Below are positions 17,043-25,262 of a stretch of DNA of 64,000 nt, one piece after another. Made by a program: the position numbers and the translations under genes. The first letter of the stretch is position 1; the number at the start of each line of letters is the position of its first letter. Below the pieces are notes generated by a model. That model made no database searches. It saw nothing but the letters and a program-made list of their open reading frames with translations, and had not been told where the DNA came from. This DNA is from Hyphomicrobiales bacterium (GTDB lineage: Bacteria > Pseudomonadota > Alphaproteobacteria > Rhizobiales > Xanthobacteraceae): assembly GCA_017305715.1 (NCBI GenBank), contig JAFKKG010000037.1, positions 1 through 64,000 on the forward strand, read 5' to 3'.

Positions 17043-17767
17043 GCGGAGCCAGCATCAGTCTGCGTTCGGTTGGAAAATCGTTTGCTGGCCGCACGGTCCT
17101 GAGTGACCTCGATCTCGATATTGCCGCCGGCCAGTTCGTCTCGGTCATCGGACCAAGCGGGGCCGGCAAGTCGACGCTGCTGCGCCTCGTAGCAGGGCTG
17201 GATGCCCCCTCGCTCGGCCGCATCGAACTCCGCGCGACGGGCCAAAAGGCGGATGTGCGCCTGATGTTCCAGGAAGATCGACTGCTGCCGTGGCGGACCG
17301 TCCTCGGCAATGTCCTGTTGGGCGTTAAGGGCAGGCGGGATGACGCGATGCGCATCCTGGACGCCGTCGGGCTGCAGGGGCGTGAGGACGAGTTTCCGGT
17401 CGGGCTTTCGGGCGGCCAGCGCCAGCGAGTGGCGTTGGCGAGAGCGCTCATCCATGAGCCGGACCTGTTGCTGCTGGACGAGCCGTTTGGTGCGCTCGAC
17501 GCCATCACCCGGGCTGCGATGCAGTTGCTACTTGAGCAATTGCTCAAAGCGCGACCCCGCACCGTCGTGCTGGTCACGCACGACGTCGAGGAAGCGTTGC
17601 TGCTCTCCGACCGCGTGCTGCTGGTCAAGGACGGCGGCATCGCGCGCGATCTGATCTTCGATCAGCCGCGTCCCCGGCATCGCGGTGATGCGGCGCTGGC
17701 GACACTGAAGGAAGAATTGCTCGACGGTCTGCTGACGGCTGAGCGCGACGTGGCTGCTGTTGCATAG
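17039..17767 (+). CDS. ssuB: ABC transporter ATPase, SsuB/TauB type
   Basis: A 242-residue ATPase. Walker A is GPSGAGKST, the Q-loop is FQEDRLLPW, the signature is LSGGQRQRVALARAL, Walker B is LLLLDEPFGALD, and the switch His is in VTHDVEEALLL. FQEDRLLPW is characteristic of the nitrate/sulfonate/taurine subfamily. Translation is coupled to the permease gene by a 4-base overlap. It energises import together with the permease and the Tat-exported receptor encoded next. The symbol indicates family only. Confidence 0.9.
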   Translation: MSGASISLRSVGKSFAGRTVLSDLDLDIAAGQFVSVIGPSGAGKSTLLRLVAGLDAPSLGRIELRATGQKADVRLMFQEDRLLPWRTVLGNVLLGVKGRRDDAMRILDAVGLQGREDEFPVGLSGGQRQRVALARALIHEPDLLLLDEPFGALDAITRAAMQLLLEQLLKARPRTVVLVTHDVEEALLLSDRVLLVKDGGIARDLIFDQPRPRHRGDAALATLKEELLDGLLTAERDVAAVA

Positions 17768-17789
17768 GAAGAGACGAAAGGATGACGAT

Positions 17790-18872
17790 ATGACTTTTGA
17801 TGGCTCGACGCGCGGTAGTGCTGGAGTCTCGCGGCGGACAGTGTTGTCGGTCGGCGCGGGACTTGCCGCGGCCTCGGCAGGTTTGGGTGGATTGCCTCGC
17901 GCAAGAGCGGCTGCCCCTGTACCGTCGCAACTGACTGTCGCAGTGATCGGAGACGGCCGCACCGGCGTCTGGGCATCGCTGCGGGCAGGCGTGGGTGGCC
18001 GCAATTTCGAGCAGGAACTCGGGACCAAGATCGTCTGGCAACCGGGGTTCACGGCATCGCTTCCAGTGATGGAGGCGATCAAGGCTGGCTCGGTCGACTT
18101 CACGTTTGCAACTGCAACCGCGGTCGTAAACGCCGTTCCGGCGCGTGTTCCGATCGTGCCGCTCGCAGCCTATCCGTTGCCGGTCGACGAGGTTGACTTC
18201 CTGGTGCAGGTCAGTTCCCCGATCAAGACCGCGGCTGACCTGAAGGGCAAGAAAATCGCCCATCAGAATGGAACGACGGGTACCTACAGCCTGATCAAGT
18301 ATCTGGAGACCGCCGGACTGCGATTGTCTGACGTTTCGGCAGTCAGCCTGAGCGGGGCAGATGCGTTTACGGCATTCGCGCAAGGCAGCATCGACGGCTG
18401 GATTCACTGGCAACCGGCCACGGCGCTCGCGCTGACGAAGCTTGGCGGCAAGGCGCGTCTGCTTCCTGATGTGAAGACCTACGACTATGCCTTCTACGTG
18501 GCGCGGAGTGACGTCGCGGCGAAGTATCCGCAACTTTTTGCCAAGTTGGTGAAGATCATCCGGGAAACCCAGGCCTATATCTTCGCGCATCCGGCCGAGT
18601 CCGTCGCGCTCTGGGCGTCGCAGGGCGGCTTTCCGCCGAACGGGACCGAACAGGCGGTCTACGAGAAGCTTGTCCGCGATGCCAGATTGTCCGAATCGAC
18701 CGCGGTCACGTTGAAGCCGGTCGATGAGGCGGCTGCGGCCTCGACCCAGGATCTCGCCGACAATTTCCACGCGCTTGGTGTGCTCCCGAACAAAGTGGAC
18801 GTCCGATCGTTCCTGCTGGGCGCACAATTCGACACGGCGAAAAAGGCCGTCGCGCTGGAGCTCGGCGCTTAA
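17790..18872 (+). CDS. ssuA: ABC substrate-binding protein, SsuA-like, Tat signal
   Basis: A 360-residue periplasmic receptor of the SsuA/NMT1 fold. The N-terminus carries a twin-arginine signal, SRRTVLSVGAGLAAASAG, with a cleavage region near RARAAA (about residue 40). Binding-domain motifs include GKKIAHQNGTTGTY and FAQGSIDGWIHW, the latter being common in sulfonate-binding SsuA proteins. ATG 17790 is preceded by GAAAGGATG. It is the third gene of the transporter set, before OsmC and the monooxygenase. Tat export implies folding, or cofactor loading, before secretion, or simply lineage habit. The symbol indicates family only. Confidence 0.87.
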   Translation: MTFDGSTRGSAGVSRRTVLSVGAGLAAASAGLGGLPRARAAAPVPSQLTVAVIGDGRTGVWASLRAGVGGRNFEQELGTKIVWQPGFTASLPVMEAIKAGSVDFTFATATAVVNAVPARVPIVPLAAYPLPVDEVDFLVQVSSPIKTAADLKGKKIAHQNGTTGTYSLIKYLETAGLRLSDVSAVSLSGADAFTAFAQGSIDGWIHWQPATALALTKLGGKARLLPDVKTYDYAFYVARSDVAAKYPQLFAKLVKIIRETQAYIFAHPAESVALWASQGGFPPNGTEQAVYEKLVRDARLSESTAVTLKPVDEAAAASTQDLADNFHALGVLPNKVDVRSFLLGAQFDTAKKAVALELGA

Positions 18873-18903
18873 GCGGCCGCGCCTATTACACGAGAGAAAT
18901 ATC

Positions 18904-19329
18904 ATGAACGCTCAAACCGGCGAGACGGTGTCGATTGCCTCTGCCACTATCGGCCAGTTCGGCCGCTATTTGCTCAGCGCGAGGACGAACCATTTCGTCT
19001 CGGACCAGCGTGTCGCCGTCGGTGGTCCCGGCGAGGCGATCAATGCCGGCGAATTACTGCTGTCGTCGCTCGGAAGCTGCTCGCTTGGGCTGATCCAGAA
19101 GACGGCGAAAGAGCAGGGGATCGCGCTGCGCGAGGCTGGATCCGAGGTCTCGTTTCAGCGTCACGCCACTGACCCGACGCAGTACCAGTGGATTCGTATC
19201 GCTGTGCGCCTGTCCGGCGTGACGTCGAGCGAGGCCGAGACGCTTGTTACCGGATTCACATCCAACTGCCCGATCTACAACACGTTGAAGCGCGGCGGTC
19301 CCGTCGAGATCTCGTGGACATTGAGCTGA
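18904..19329 (+). CDS. OsmC family protein
   Basis: A 141-residue OsmC/Ohr-fold protein. The two redox cysteines are present: C59 in LGSCSLGL and C122 in SNCPIYNTL, so thiol-dependent peroxidase activity is possible. Its position between the ABC receptor and a flavin monooxygenase, with only three bases to the latter, ties it to that pathway. It might remove peroxide released by uncoupled flavin turnover or reduce a sulfur intermediate; both are inference. An open frame extends upstream, but ATG 18904 begins the conserved domain. Confidence 0.85.
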   Translation: MNAQTGETVSIASATIGQFGRYLLSARTNHFVSDQRVAVGGPGEAINAGELLLSSLGSCSLGLIQKTAKEQGIALREAGSEVSFQRHATDPTQYQWIRIAVRLSGVTSSEAETLVTGFTSNCPIYNTLKRGGPVEISWTLS

Positions 19330-19332
19330 TCC

Positions 19333-20664
19333 ATGCCTGACAAGAAATTGCACCTGGCCGCCTTTGTCTCCGCAGGTCCCGTCTCCGGCAGTCACGCCGG
19401 CTGGCGGCATCCCAAGGCGGACGGCGATCTGCTGTCCGCCGCCTACTACCAGAATATCGGCCGGTTGCTGGAGCAGGGACGCTTCGATCTGCTTTTCATT
19501 GCGGACATTCTGGCAATCCCGGACACTTTGGGTGGCAGCCTCGATAGCCAGCTTCGCTACGGCGCGCTGGGCGCGCTGCGGCTCGATCCGCTGGTGGTGC
19601 TCTCGATCATCGCCGGCGCAACGAAGCATCTAGGTCTCGGTGCGACCATTTCGACAACCTATGCGCAGCCCTATGTGCTGGCGCGGACGCTCGCAACGCT
19701 AGATCATCTTAGCGGTGGCCGCGCCGCCTGGAACATCGTCACCTCGTTCCAGGATTCGGAAGCGCGCAATTTCGGCTTGACGGAGCAGCTCGCGCGCGAG
19801 GAGCGCTACGAGCGCGCCGATGAGTTTCTCGAGGTCGTGACCAGGCTTTGGGATTCGTGGGAGGATGGTGCGCTGGTCAGAGATCGCCGGACCCCGCTAT
19901 TCGCCGATCCTGCGCGGGTGCACCGGATCGATCATTCCGGCAAATGGTTCAACGTGCGAGGCCCCTTGAATGTCAGTCGGCCGCCGCAAGGACGTCCGGT
20001 CTTCATCCAGGCCGGCGCATCCGATCGGGGCCGCGATTTCGCGGCACGTTGGGCCGAGATCGTCTTTGTGACGCCAGGCCTGATCGACGTTGCGGTCGAA
20101 TTCCGCAACGACCTGCGCGCCCGGGCCGTGCGGTTCGGTCGCGATCCGGACACGCTCAAGGTACTGCCCGGCATTGTCCCTGTCATCGCCGACACAGAAA
20201 AGCAGGCGAAGTCTCTGCACGATGAGCTCCACGAGCTTTCCCATCCAGAGTCCGGCCTGTCCACATTGTCCTATCATCTCGGCGTCGACCTCTCGCTCTT
20301 CCCGCAGGATCAGGTCCTGCCCGAGAACCTCGATGTCCCCGGTGTCGAAGGGCACTACCGCGAAGTTTCGGAACTGACGCGGCGCTCCGGCTTAAGTCTT
20401 GGCGAGTTGGGACAACGCTACGGTGCGGGCCGAACCACGAGCGGATTTTCCGGAACCCCCGGTTCGGTGGCCGATCGCATGCAGGAGTGGTTCGAGGCAG
20501 GCGCTTGCGACGGCTTCATGTTGCAGGTCCCATATCTTCCAGGTGGTTTGGAGGAGGTGGTCCACGGTCTCGTGCCGGAATTGCAACGCCGCGGTCTGTT
20601 CCGCACCGAGTATGACGGTTCGACCCTGCGCGATTCGCTCGGCCTTCCGCGCCCGGCGGGCTGA
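19333..20664 (+). CDS. FMN-dependent monooxygenase, NtaA/SnaA/DszA type
   Basis: A 443-residue bacterial luciferase-like (LLM) TIM-barrel monooxygenase of the two-component NtaA/SnaA/DszA/SoxA family, which uses reduced FMN from a separate reductase. Typical features are FVSAGPVSGSHAGWRHP at the start, the strand GATISTTYAQPY, the signature GGRAAWNIVTS and QAGASDRGRDFAAR. Known members oxidise nitrilotriacetate, EDTA, dibenzothiophene sulfone and alkyl sulfones. The upstream sulfonate-type transporter makes an organosulfur substrate likely. No flavin reductase gene is seen in the window, so a shared reductase elsewhere must serve it. It ends 11 bases from the convergent GrlR gene. Confidence 0.9.
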   Translation: MPDKKLHLAAFVSAGPVSGSHAGWRHPKADGDLLSAAYYQNIGRLLEQGRFDLLFIADILAIPDTLGGSLDSQLRYGALGALRLDPLVVLSIIAGATKHLGLGATISTTYAQPYVLARTLATLDHLSGGRAAWNIVTSFQDSEARNFGLTEQLAREERYERADEFLEVVTRLWDSWEDGALVRDRRTPLFADPARVHRIDHSGKWFNVRGPLNVSRPPQGRPVFIQAGASDRGRDFAARWAEIVFVTPGLIDVAVEFRNDLRARAVRFGRDPDTLKVLPGIVPVIADTEKQAKSLHDELHELSHPESGLSTLSYHLGVDLSLFPQDQVLPENLDVPGVEGHYREVSELTRRSGLSLGELGQRYGAGRTTSGFSGTPGSVADRMQEWFEAGACDGFMLQVPYLPGGLEEVVHGLVPELQRRGLFRTEYDGSTLRDSLGLPRPAG

Positions 20665-20675
20665 GGCGCGCTTGG

Positions 20676-21023
20676 CTAATTCGTATCGGCCAGCTTGCGC
20701 AGCGTGGCGCCGAAAATCTGGCTGGCTTTGCCGACCAGCGCCGTCCCGTTCATGGTGGCCCGCGTATCGGTGAACGTGCCTGACACGCCGATGCCGACCG
20801 GGCTCGGTCCGCCGAACAGCGGGTTGGCGTCCGGGCTTGAGGTGTGACGCTGCACCAGCACCTCGCCCTTGAAGGTGTCGCCCTTCACGGAGTAGCTGCC
20901 GGTGTAAAACAGATAGGCGTCGCCGCCGAGGATCTGGCCATCGCGGAACATGATCACACCGCTGCCCTTGCCGACGCGCCCGTCCAGCAGGGAGACGTGG
21001 ATCGAATACAGCCCGTTCTTCAT
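20676..21023 (-). CDS. GrlR-domain small protein
   Basis: A 115-residue protein that resembles the GrlR (T3SS LEE-associated negative regulator) domain: an eight-stranded beta-sheet protein starting MKNGLYSIHVSLLDG, with GSGVIMFRDGQILGGDAY and YTGSYSVKG. In enteropathogens GrlR binds and inhibits GrlA. In rhizobia the domain is usually found alone and its function is not known. No type III secretion genes are nearby. Predicted soluble, with no signal peptide. Confidence 0.75.
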   Translation of the reverse strand: MKNGLYSIHVSLLDGRVGKGSGVIMFRDGQILGGDAYLFYTGSYSVKGDTFKGEVLVQRHTSSPDANPLFGGPSPVGIGVSGTFTDTRATMNGTALVGKASQIFGATLRKLADTN

Positions 21024-21241
21024 GGCGTCCCAATGCCGGCTCCAGGCCCACCGAAACCGGCTATCTTTTATGCCAAAGCGGAAGCCGCCGCGTCAACGTG
21101 GGCAGGCTGGCCGCCAGCACATGCCAAAAATGGCTTCGCCCCATGACATGAGGATGACGGCCGGTTGCGGCCGAATCAAGTTGGCCCGTGAAATGCATAA
21201 TCTGTCGTGCACCGGCCGGTGGGTGCTGGAGCAAGAGACAG

Positions 21242-21691
21242 GTGAGCAACTGGATCAATTCCGGCGGCCTTGCGCCGCGTCTTGACACTGGGAATGACAA
21301 CAACGGAACTTCGGGCCGTCGGCGTGCGGGCTGGCGAAAGACACCCCTGAGGCTGGGCCTCATGGTGCTGTTGCCGCTGGCCGCCGCAGGGCTTGCACAT
21401 GCGCGCGATCCGGATGGCCGTTACGCCCATTCGCCGCTCAAGGAATGGTTCGACTCCTTGAGAAGCGGGAAGGGGCCGTGCTGCTCGGACGCCGACGGCA
21501 GCGCGGTCAGCGATGTCGATTGGGAGTCGAGCAACGGCCATTATCGCGTGCGGATCGAAGGCGAATGGTTCGACGTGCCGGACGAGTCCGTGATCACGGA
21601 ACCCAACCGGATCGGCCGGGCCATGGTGTGGCCACTTCGCGGCTACGGTGGATTGACCATCCGGTGCTTCATGCCGGGGGCCATGACCTGA
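21242..21691 (+). CDS. Conserved secreted hypothetical protein
   Basis: Function not recognised. The mature part begins ARDPDGRYAHSPLKEWFDSL, followed by GKGPCCSDADGSAV (two adjacent cysteines) and WPLRGYGGLTIRCFMPG near the C-terminus, a family I recall as small secreted proteins in Bradyrhizobiaceae. A hydrophobic segment LMVLLPLAAAGLAHA with a basic run (GRRRAGWRK) before it makes a signal peptide. The start is unsure: GTG 21242 includes the basic region; GTG 21188 and ATG 21362 are alternatives. A third Cys near the end could form a disulfide. Confidence 0.7.
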   Translation: MSNWINSGGLAPRLDTGNDNNGTSGRRRAGWRKTPLRLGLMVLLPLAAAGLAHARDPDGRYAHSPLKEWFDSLRSGKGPCCSDADGSAVSDVDWESSNGHYRVRIEGEWFDVPDESVITEPNRIGRAMVWPLRGYGGLTIRCFMPGAMT

Positions 21692-21703
21692 CGCGCCGAG
21701 GTC

Positions 21704-22087
21704 TCACGCGTATTTCTTGTCGCGCTCCAGGAGCTCGATGGAAATACCCTGCGGTCCGCGGATGAAGCAGATGCGCACGCCGGGCCGGATCGTGGTCGGT
21801 GGCTTGGTGAACTCGACGCCCTTGGCCTTGATCTCGGCGGCGACGGCGTCGATGTCCTTGACCGTCAGCCCGAAATGGTCGAGCCCCTGATAGGGCGTCA
21901 CCGGCGGCGTGTTGACACCGTCGCCGGGCGCGACCGGTGCGATGAACACGTTGGCGCCGCCGAGCTTGACGTCGATCCGTCCGGGGCCGCGGACGATCTC
22001 GCCGCCCAGAATATCGGCAAGCCAGGCCGCGGTCGCTTCCGGATCCGGACTGCGCAAATGAACGTGGTCCCAAGTTACTGTCGGCAT
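21704..22087 (-). CDS. VOC (glyoxalase/dioxygenase fold) family protein
   Basis: A 127-residue single-domain vicinal oxygen chelate protein made of two beta-alpha-beta-beta-beta modules: TWDHVHLRSPDPEATAAWLA at the N-terminus and GLDHFGLTVKDIDAVAAEI in the middle, ending GPQGISIELLERD. Metal-ligand candidates are H8, H73 and the terminal Glu, as in methylglyoxal or methylmalonyl-CoA epimerase relatives. The reaction cannot be fixed from sequence. It converges with the secreted hypothetical gene. Confidence 0.85.
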   Translation of the reverse strand: MPTVTWDHVHLRSPDPEATAAWLADILGGEIVRGPGRIDVKLGGANVFIAPVAPGDGVNTPPVTPYQGLDHFGLTVKDIDAVAAEIKAKGVEFTKPPTTIRPGVRICFIRGPQGISIELLERDKKYA

Positions 22088-22380
22088 GCCGATCTCCCCC
22101 AGGATTCACTGAAGAATCCTCGTTGTGTTGCGATCATTCTTGTTGCGCTGCCAATCTAGCGGCCGGTCACCCGCAATTCCATCCCCTGGTGCGCGCCTTT
22201 GCCGCCGCAAAATTATCCGGCCGGCGCGCAACCATTCCGGTCGTCGGCGATTATTGAGCTAGCCGCAGAACCGTGCAGCGGCGGGCCGCACAACGTAACG
22301 CCCGTCGGCCTGCTTTGTTGGGGCTGCTTTCTTGTGCGGGTCAGGCGGCCGATGCGCCGTCGCCGGATGAGGGCTTGGCC

Positions 22381-22953
22381 ATGATGATCACTGGATGGTC
22401 GTTTGGAACCGCGCAGGCCCGGCTGCTGATTTTGCCGGCCATCGCGATGGCGGGATGTGCGACCTGGATGATGCTTCCCGGACCGAGCGACGCCGAAGGG
22501 CACGCCAGGGCAAAAACGAGCCCGGGCATCTACGCGCATCATGTGTCGCTGGTTGAGGATCCGGCGGCTCCTGCCGAGACGGCCTTGGCAGACCCTGCGC
22601 AGGGCCCGACGCCGACGCCGGCGGTGACTGCGCCGATATCGATTGTGCCGGAAGAGAAGCCGGTGATCGATGGCTTGAGGATTTCCTCCCAATCGTGGCG
22701 AAGGGGCGGCCTCGGCTCGAAGGCGCTCGTGACGTTTACGCTACGCAATGCCAACGACTATGCGGTGAAGGATGTCGAGATCGCCTGCGCCTTTACCCGC
22801 CGCGACGGCAGCCATGTGACCGACCGCCGGCGCGTTATTCCCGATACCGTGAACACCAGAAGCCGGAAGGTCTATTCGGGCGTGCTGGTCGGGTTCGTCA
22901 ACGTTAACGCCAGCAAGGCGAAATGTTCGGCGGTGGCGGCCAGCCGAATCTAG
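22381..22953 (+). CDS. Hypothetical protein with membrane anchor and FxLyD-like domain
   Basis: A 190-residue protein of unknown function. A hydrophobic stretch (LLILPAIAMAGCATWMML, about residues 15-32, with an AGC lipobox-like triplet) anchors or lipidates the N-terminus. A Pro/Ala-rich linker follows to about residue 95. The C-terminal beta-rich domain contains ALVTFTLRNANDYAVKDVEI and a pair of Cys, a pattern like FxLyD/immunoglobulin-like domains. The open frame extends upstream to 22273, but ATG 22381 gives a better signal. It is followed by an interspersed repeat. Confidence 0.65.
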   Translation: MMITGWSFGTAQARLLILPAIAMAGCATWMMLPGPSDAEGHARAKTSPGIYAHHVSLVEDPAAPAETALADPAQGPTPTPAVTAPISIVPEEKPVIDGLRISSQSWRRGGLGSKALVTFTLRNANDYAVKDVEIACAFTRRDGSHVTDRRRVIPDTVNTRSRKVYSGVLVGFVNVNASKAKCSAVAASRI

Positions 22954-22954
22954 A

Positions 22955-23072
22955 TTCTTTTCGGTTTCGGCCGAATCGAAACGGGGCCTCCAGATTCCCG
23001 TTTTGATGCATTTTTCTTCACCCGAACCGAGTTCGCTTCGCGGTGAAACGCTGCAACGCCGCGAACTCGAAA
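22955..23072. repeat. Interspersed rhizobial intergenic repeat (degenerate)
   Basis: Contains TTTCGGCCGAATCGAAACGG, then CCCGTTTTGATGCATTTTTC and TTCACCCGAACCGAGTTCGC. This closely parallels a very common Bradyrhizobium intergenic repeat with the TTTTGACGCNTTTTCTTCACGCGAACCGG consensus. No coding content. Confidence 0.6.
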
Positions 23073-23173
23073 ACGTGATCGCCGCCGTTGAACCTTGGGG
23101 GTGCGCCCGGAACTAATCAGCATATCTCCAGTTAGCCGAGTGGAACCGCGCGACACGCGGGGGAGCGACTTCA

Positions 23174-23614
23174 ATGCCCGTAGCGCGTTATTTCCTGTTC
23201 GTAGGCGGCGTGCTGCTCGCCCTGCTGTTTGCATTCGATGCCTTCGCCCCGCAGCAGGTCGCCGTAGCCAGCAATTCCGCCCCCTCGATCGACAAGACGG
23301 TGGTTCGGATCCGTTCCGACCAGAAGCCGCCGGAGCGGGTGGTCTACGACATGAGCCTTCCGACCATTGTTCCGCCAGCTGCCAAGACCCAGGTTGCGGC
23401 TGCCTTGCCGGGCGCCGACCTCAACGCGCAAGCACGGGTGCGTGATACCTTTGCCCAGTTCGTGCCGGCCGAGGCCAAGAAGCTCGACAAGCGCCTTGAG
23501 CCGCAGGCTCCGCGCAAGCGCAAAGTGGTCAGGGTGGCGAAGGCGCGTTCGGTGCAGCCGGTGCGCCTGGCCCAGCAGCAGCCGCATTTCGGCTTCTTCG
23601 GAAACACCTGGTAA
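23174..23614 (+). CDS. Conserved hypothetical membrane-anchored protein
   Basis: A 146-residue protein of unknown function. A single N-terminal hydrophobic helix (YFLFVGGVLLALLFAFDAFA, residues 6-25) is followed by a soluble tail with a conserved-looking stretch, VVRIRSDQKPPERVVYD, and a very basic C-terminal third (KRKVVRVAKARS). It is probably anchored in the inner membrane with the tail in the periplasm. The ORF start ATG 23174 is directly before the hydrophobic helix. I recall similar small proteins in other Bradyrhizobium genomes. Confidence 0.7.
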   Translation: MPVARYFLFVGGVLLALLFAFDAFAPQQVAVASNSAPSIDKTVVRIRSDQKPPERVVYDMSLPTIVPPAAKTQVAAALPGADLNAQARVRDTFAQFVPAEAKKLDKRLEPQAPRKRKVVRVAKARSVQPVRLAQQQPHFGFFGNTW

Positions 23615-23687
23615 AAGTTCGAATATCCCGTAAGGCCTGGCGCCCCTTTCGCGACGCATGCTTATTCGGCCCAGCCCGGCTTGAAGC

Positions 23688-24089
23688 CTACCGCGGCAGC
23701 CTCGGGATTTTGTCGGCAAAACCATTGTAGCAGGTCAGCCGCTCGTCTTCTTCCTTCAGGAACCGGCAATCATTGACGCCCTTGGCGGCCGGCGGCTTGG
23801 GCTTGGGTTGCGGCGCAAAGATGCCGTCGTAACAGGTGAGCCGCTCCTTGGTCGCGTCATCGATGTCCTGACACGCCTGCAGCTTCTGCGCGACGGACTG
23901 GGGCTTGCCGGGTGCCCCTGATTTTGCCGATTTCTTCTCGGCGGCGGGCTTTTTCGGCCCGACCTGAACCAGCGGCTTGCCGCCGACAGTCGGCGGCGGA
24001 GCCGGGTTGGCCGGGGCGGCGGGGGCTGTTCCCTGCGCAAACGCTGCGGCCGGATACAGGATCGCCAGCGTCAGGATCATCTTTCTCAT
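23688..24089 (-). CDS. Secreted Pro/Ala-rich protein with two CYxG repeats
   Basis: A 133-residue exported protein. The signal peptide is MRKMILTLAILYPAAAFAQ. A Pro/Ala/Lys linker follows. The C-terminal half holds two related modules, LQACQDIDDATKERLTCYDG and CRFLKEEDERLTCYNG, each a C-x(10-14)-LTCY pair like the short repeats found in type VI secretion-associated or DUF-type small periplasmic proteins. Disulfide formation within each repeat is likely. It is encoded just past the 3' end of the tRNA-Arg gene, on the same strand. Confidence 0.7.
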   Translation of the reverse strand: MRKMILTLAILYPAAAFAQGTAPAAPANPAPPPTVGGKPLVQVGPKKPAAEKKSAKSGAPGKPQSVAQKLQACQDIDDATKERLTCYDGIFAPQPKPKPPAAKGVNDCRFLKEEDERLTCYNGFADKIPRLPR

Positions 24090-24141
24090 GTCATTGAGCT
24101 CTCGAATGGGGTGGTTTCGCCTGATCGGGCTTGCGCCGAAG

Positions 24142-24218
24142 TGGCGCACTCGGAGAGATTCGAACTCCCGACCCTCGGAATCGAAATCCGATGCTCTATC
24201 CAGCTGAGCTACGAGTGC
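24142..24218 (-). tRNA. tRNA-Arg (anticodon TCG)
   Basis: Read on the minus strand, the cloverleaf is complete. Acceptor GCACTCG pairs with CGAGTGC, the D-arm is GCTC/GAGC, the anticodon stem TCGGA/TCCGA encloses the loop TTTCGAT (anticodon TCG, codon CGA), and the T-arm is GGGAG-TTCGAAT-CTCTC with one G-T pair. Discriminator G and an encoded CCA end the gene. The surrounding sequence shows no integrase or duplicated 3' end, so it is not an obvious attachment site. Confidence 0.96.
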
Positions 24219-24270
24219 CTGTAGCCCGCCCGATTATCAGAGTTGCCCGGGCAGGGCCAGCAGTGGAACG

Positions 24271-24525
24271 CTAATAGCAGGCGTGCCGGCCACCCTGGCC
24301 GAGATAGGCCGCCGCGCTCTGGTAGCAGTGATTGGTCGAGGGGCCGTCATAATAGGCAAAGGTGCCGGGCTGGGGGCCGGGACCGTAATTGTGCTTGTAG
24401 CTGATCGGGTAGGGCAGCGGCCAGTGATGGCGGTGGTGGCGGTAATGGCGGGCGTCCGCCAGGCTCGGGGCGATGGCTGCGGCGGCAACCAGGGCCGCGG
24501 CGAGCAAAAACTTGGCTTTGGTCAT
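24271..24525 (-). CDS. Small secreted His-rich protein
   Basis: An 84-residue protein of unknown function. It has a signal peptide (MTKAKFLLAAALVAAAAIAPSLADA, described as residues 1-25), then HYRHHRHHWPLPYPISYKHN, a histidine-rich stretch that may bind metal, and a C-terminal part with two Cys (NHCYQSAAAYLGQGGRHACY). The frame continues upstream far into the formaldehyde dehydrogenase gene, but that is coincidental; ATG 24525 is preceded by CGGAGAATCG on the coding strand. Confidence 0.75.
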   Translation of the reverse strand: MTKAKFLLAAALVAAAAIAPSLADARHYRHHRHHWPLPYPISYKHNYGPGPQPGTFAYYDGPSTNHCYQSAAAYLGQGGRHACY

Positions 24526-24768
24526 TTCGATTCTCCGGGAGTCCCATCGGAAACTAGACAATTTTGGCCGGTACGGGAGGCTATTTTTGGCAAAAGGATC
24601 AAAAAAGCCCAGAAAAAGGTTGCGGAAACCGGCAACACCCCGCCTATTTTTGGCCCCTAAGGGATGCTTAACGAATTCCCAACACAGTCCGGCCAGAGTT
24701 CTGCGGTCAGGTCCGTCCGTTACGGGCCGGCCCGCGTCCGACCCGCCTTTCCGGTTCCTGATCGATCC

Positions 24769-25215
24769 ATGCGCATCACGTCCCTTGCCCTGCTGTCCCT
24801 CTCGCTCCTGGTCGCCAGCCCGGCGCGCGCCGATCTGCATATCACGCGCGACCATGGCGGCTATGTCGAGGAATACAAGGCCAAGTACAAGCGCATCCGC
24901 GACCGCAAGGAACGCGTCATCATTGACGGCATCTGCAATTCGGCCTGCACGCTGGTGTTCGGCATCGTGCCGATGAACAAGATCTGCGTGACGCCGAAGG
25001 CGAGCCTCGGCTTCCATCAGGCCTATTTCGACAAGGCCTTCACCTTCGGCATCAAGGTCACCAGCGCCGACGGCACGTCGGACCTGATGTCCTATTATCC
25101 CGATACCGTGAAGGACTGGATCCGCCGCAATGGCGGGCTCACCACCGAGATGAAGAAAATCAAGAACGGTGGCGAACTCTGGAAGATCGTCGATCCCTGT
25201 CCGGAAGAGTTTTGA
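24769..25215 (+). CDS. Secreted ClpP/crotonase-fold-like protein
   Basis: A 148-residue exported protein. The signal peptide is residues 1-21 (LLVASPARA). The mature chain begins DLHITRDHGGYVEEY, then DGICNSACTLVFGIVP and ASLGFHQAYFD. The SAC...GFH pattern matches periplasmic proteins related to the ClpP/SppA serine-protease fold (COG3904-like), with Ser in NSAC as candidate nucleophile and His in GFHQ as base. Catalysis is not proven; the chain is short for a full protease. ATG 24769 follows a long leader that also stays open. Confidence 0.65.
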   Translation: MRITSLALLSLSLLVASPARADLHITRDHGGYVEEYKAKYKRIRDRKERVIIDGICNSACTLVFGIVPMNKICVTPKASLGFHQAYFDKAFTFGIKVTSADGTSDLMSYYPDTVKDWIRRNGGLTTEMKKIKNGGELWKIVDPCPEEF

Positions 25216-25262
25216 GCCGGGCGTCATCGCACGGACCGGCCGCCAACTCCCTCCCTGACGAC

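Noticed and set aside
20676-21023. Type III secretion island suggested by a GrlR-like protein
   Set aside because: No secretion apparatus, chaperone or effector genes are present; the domain occurs alone in rhizobia.
24142-24218. tRNA-Arg as an integration site of a genomic island
   Set aside because: No integrase gene, no duplicated tRNA 3' end and no change in gene content flanking it were seen.
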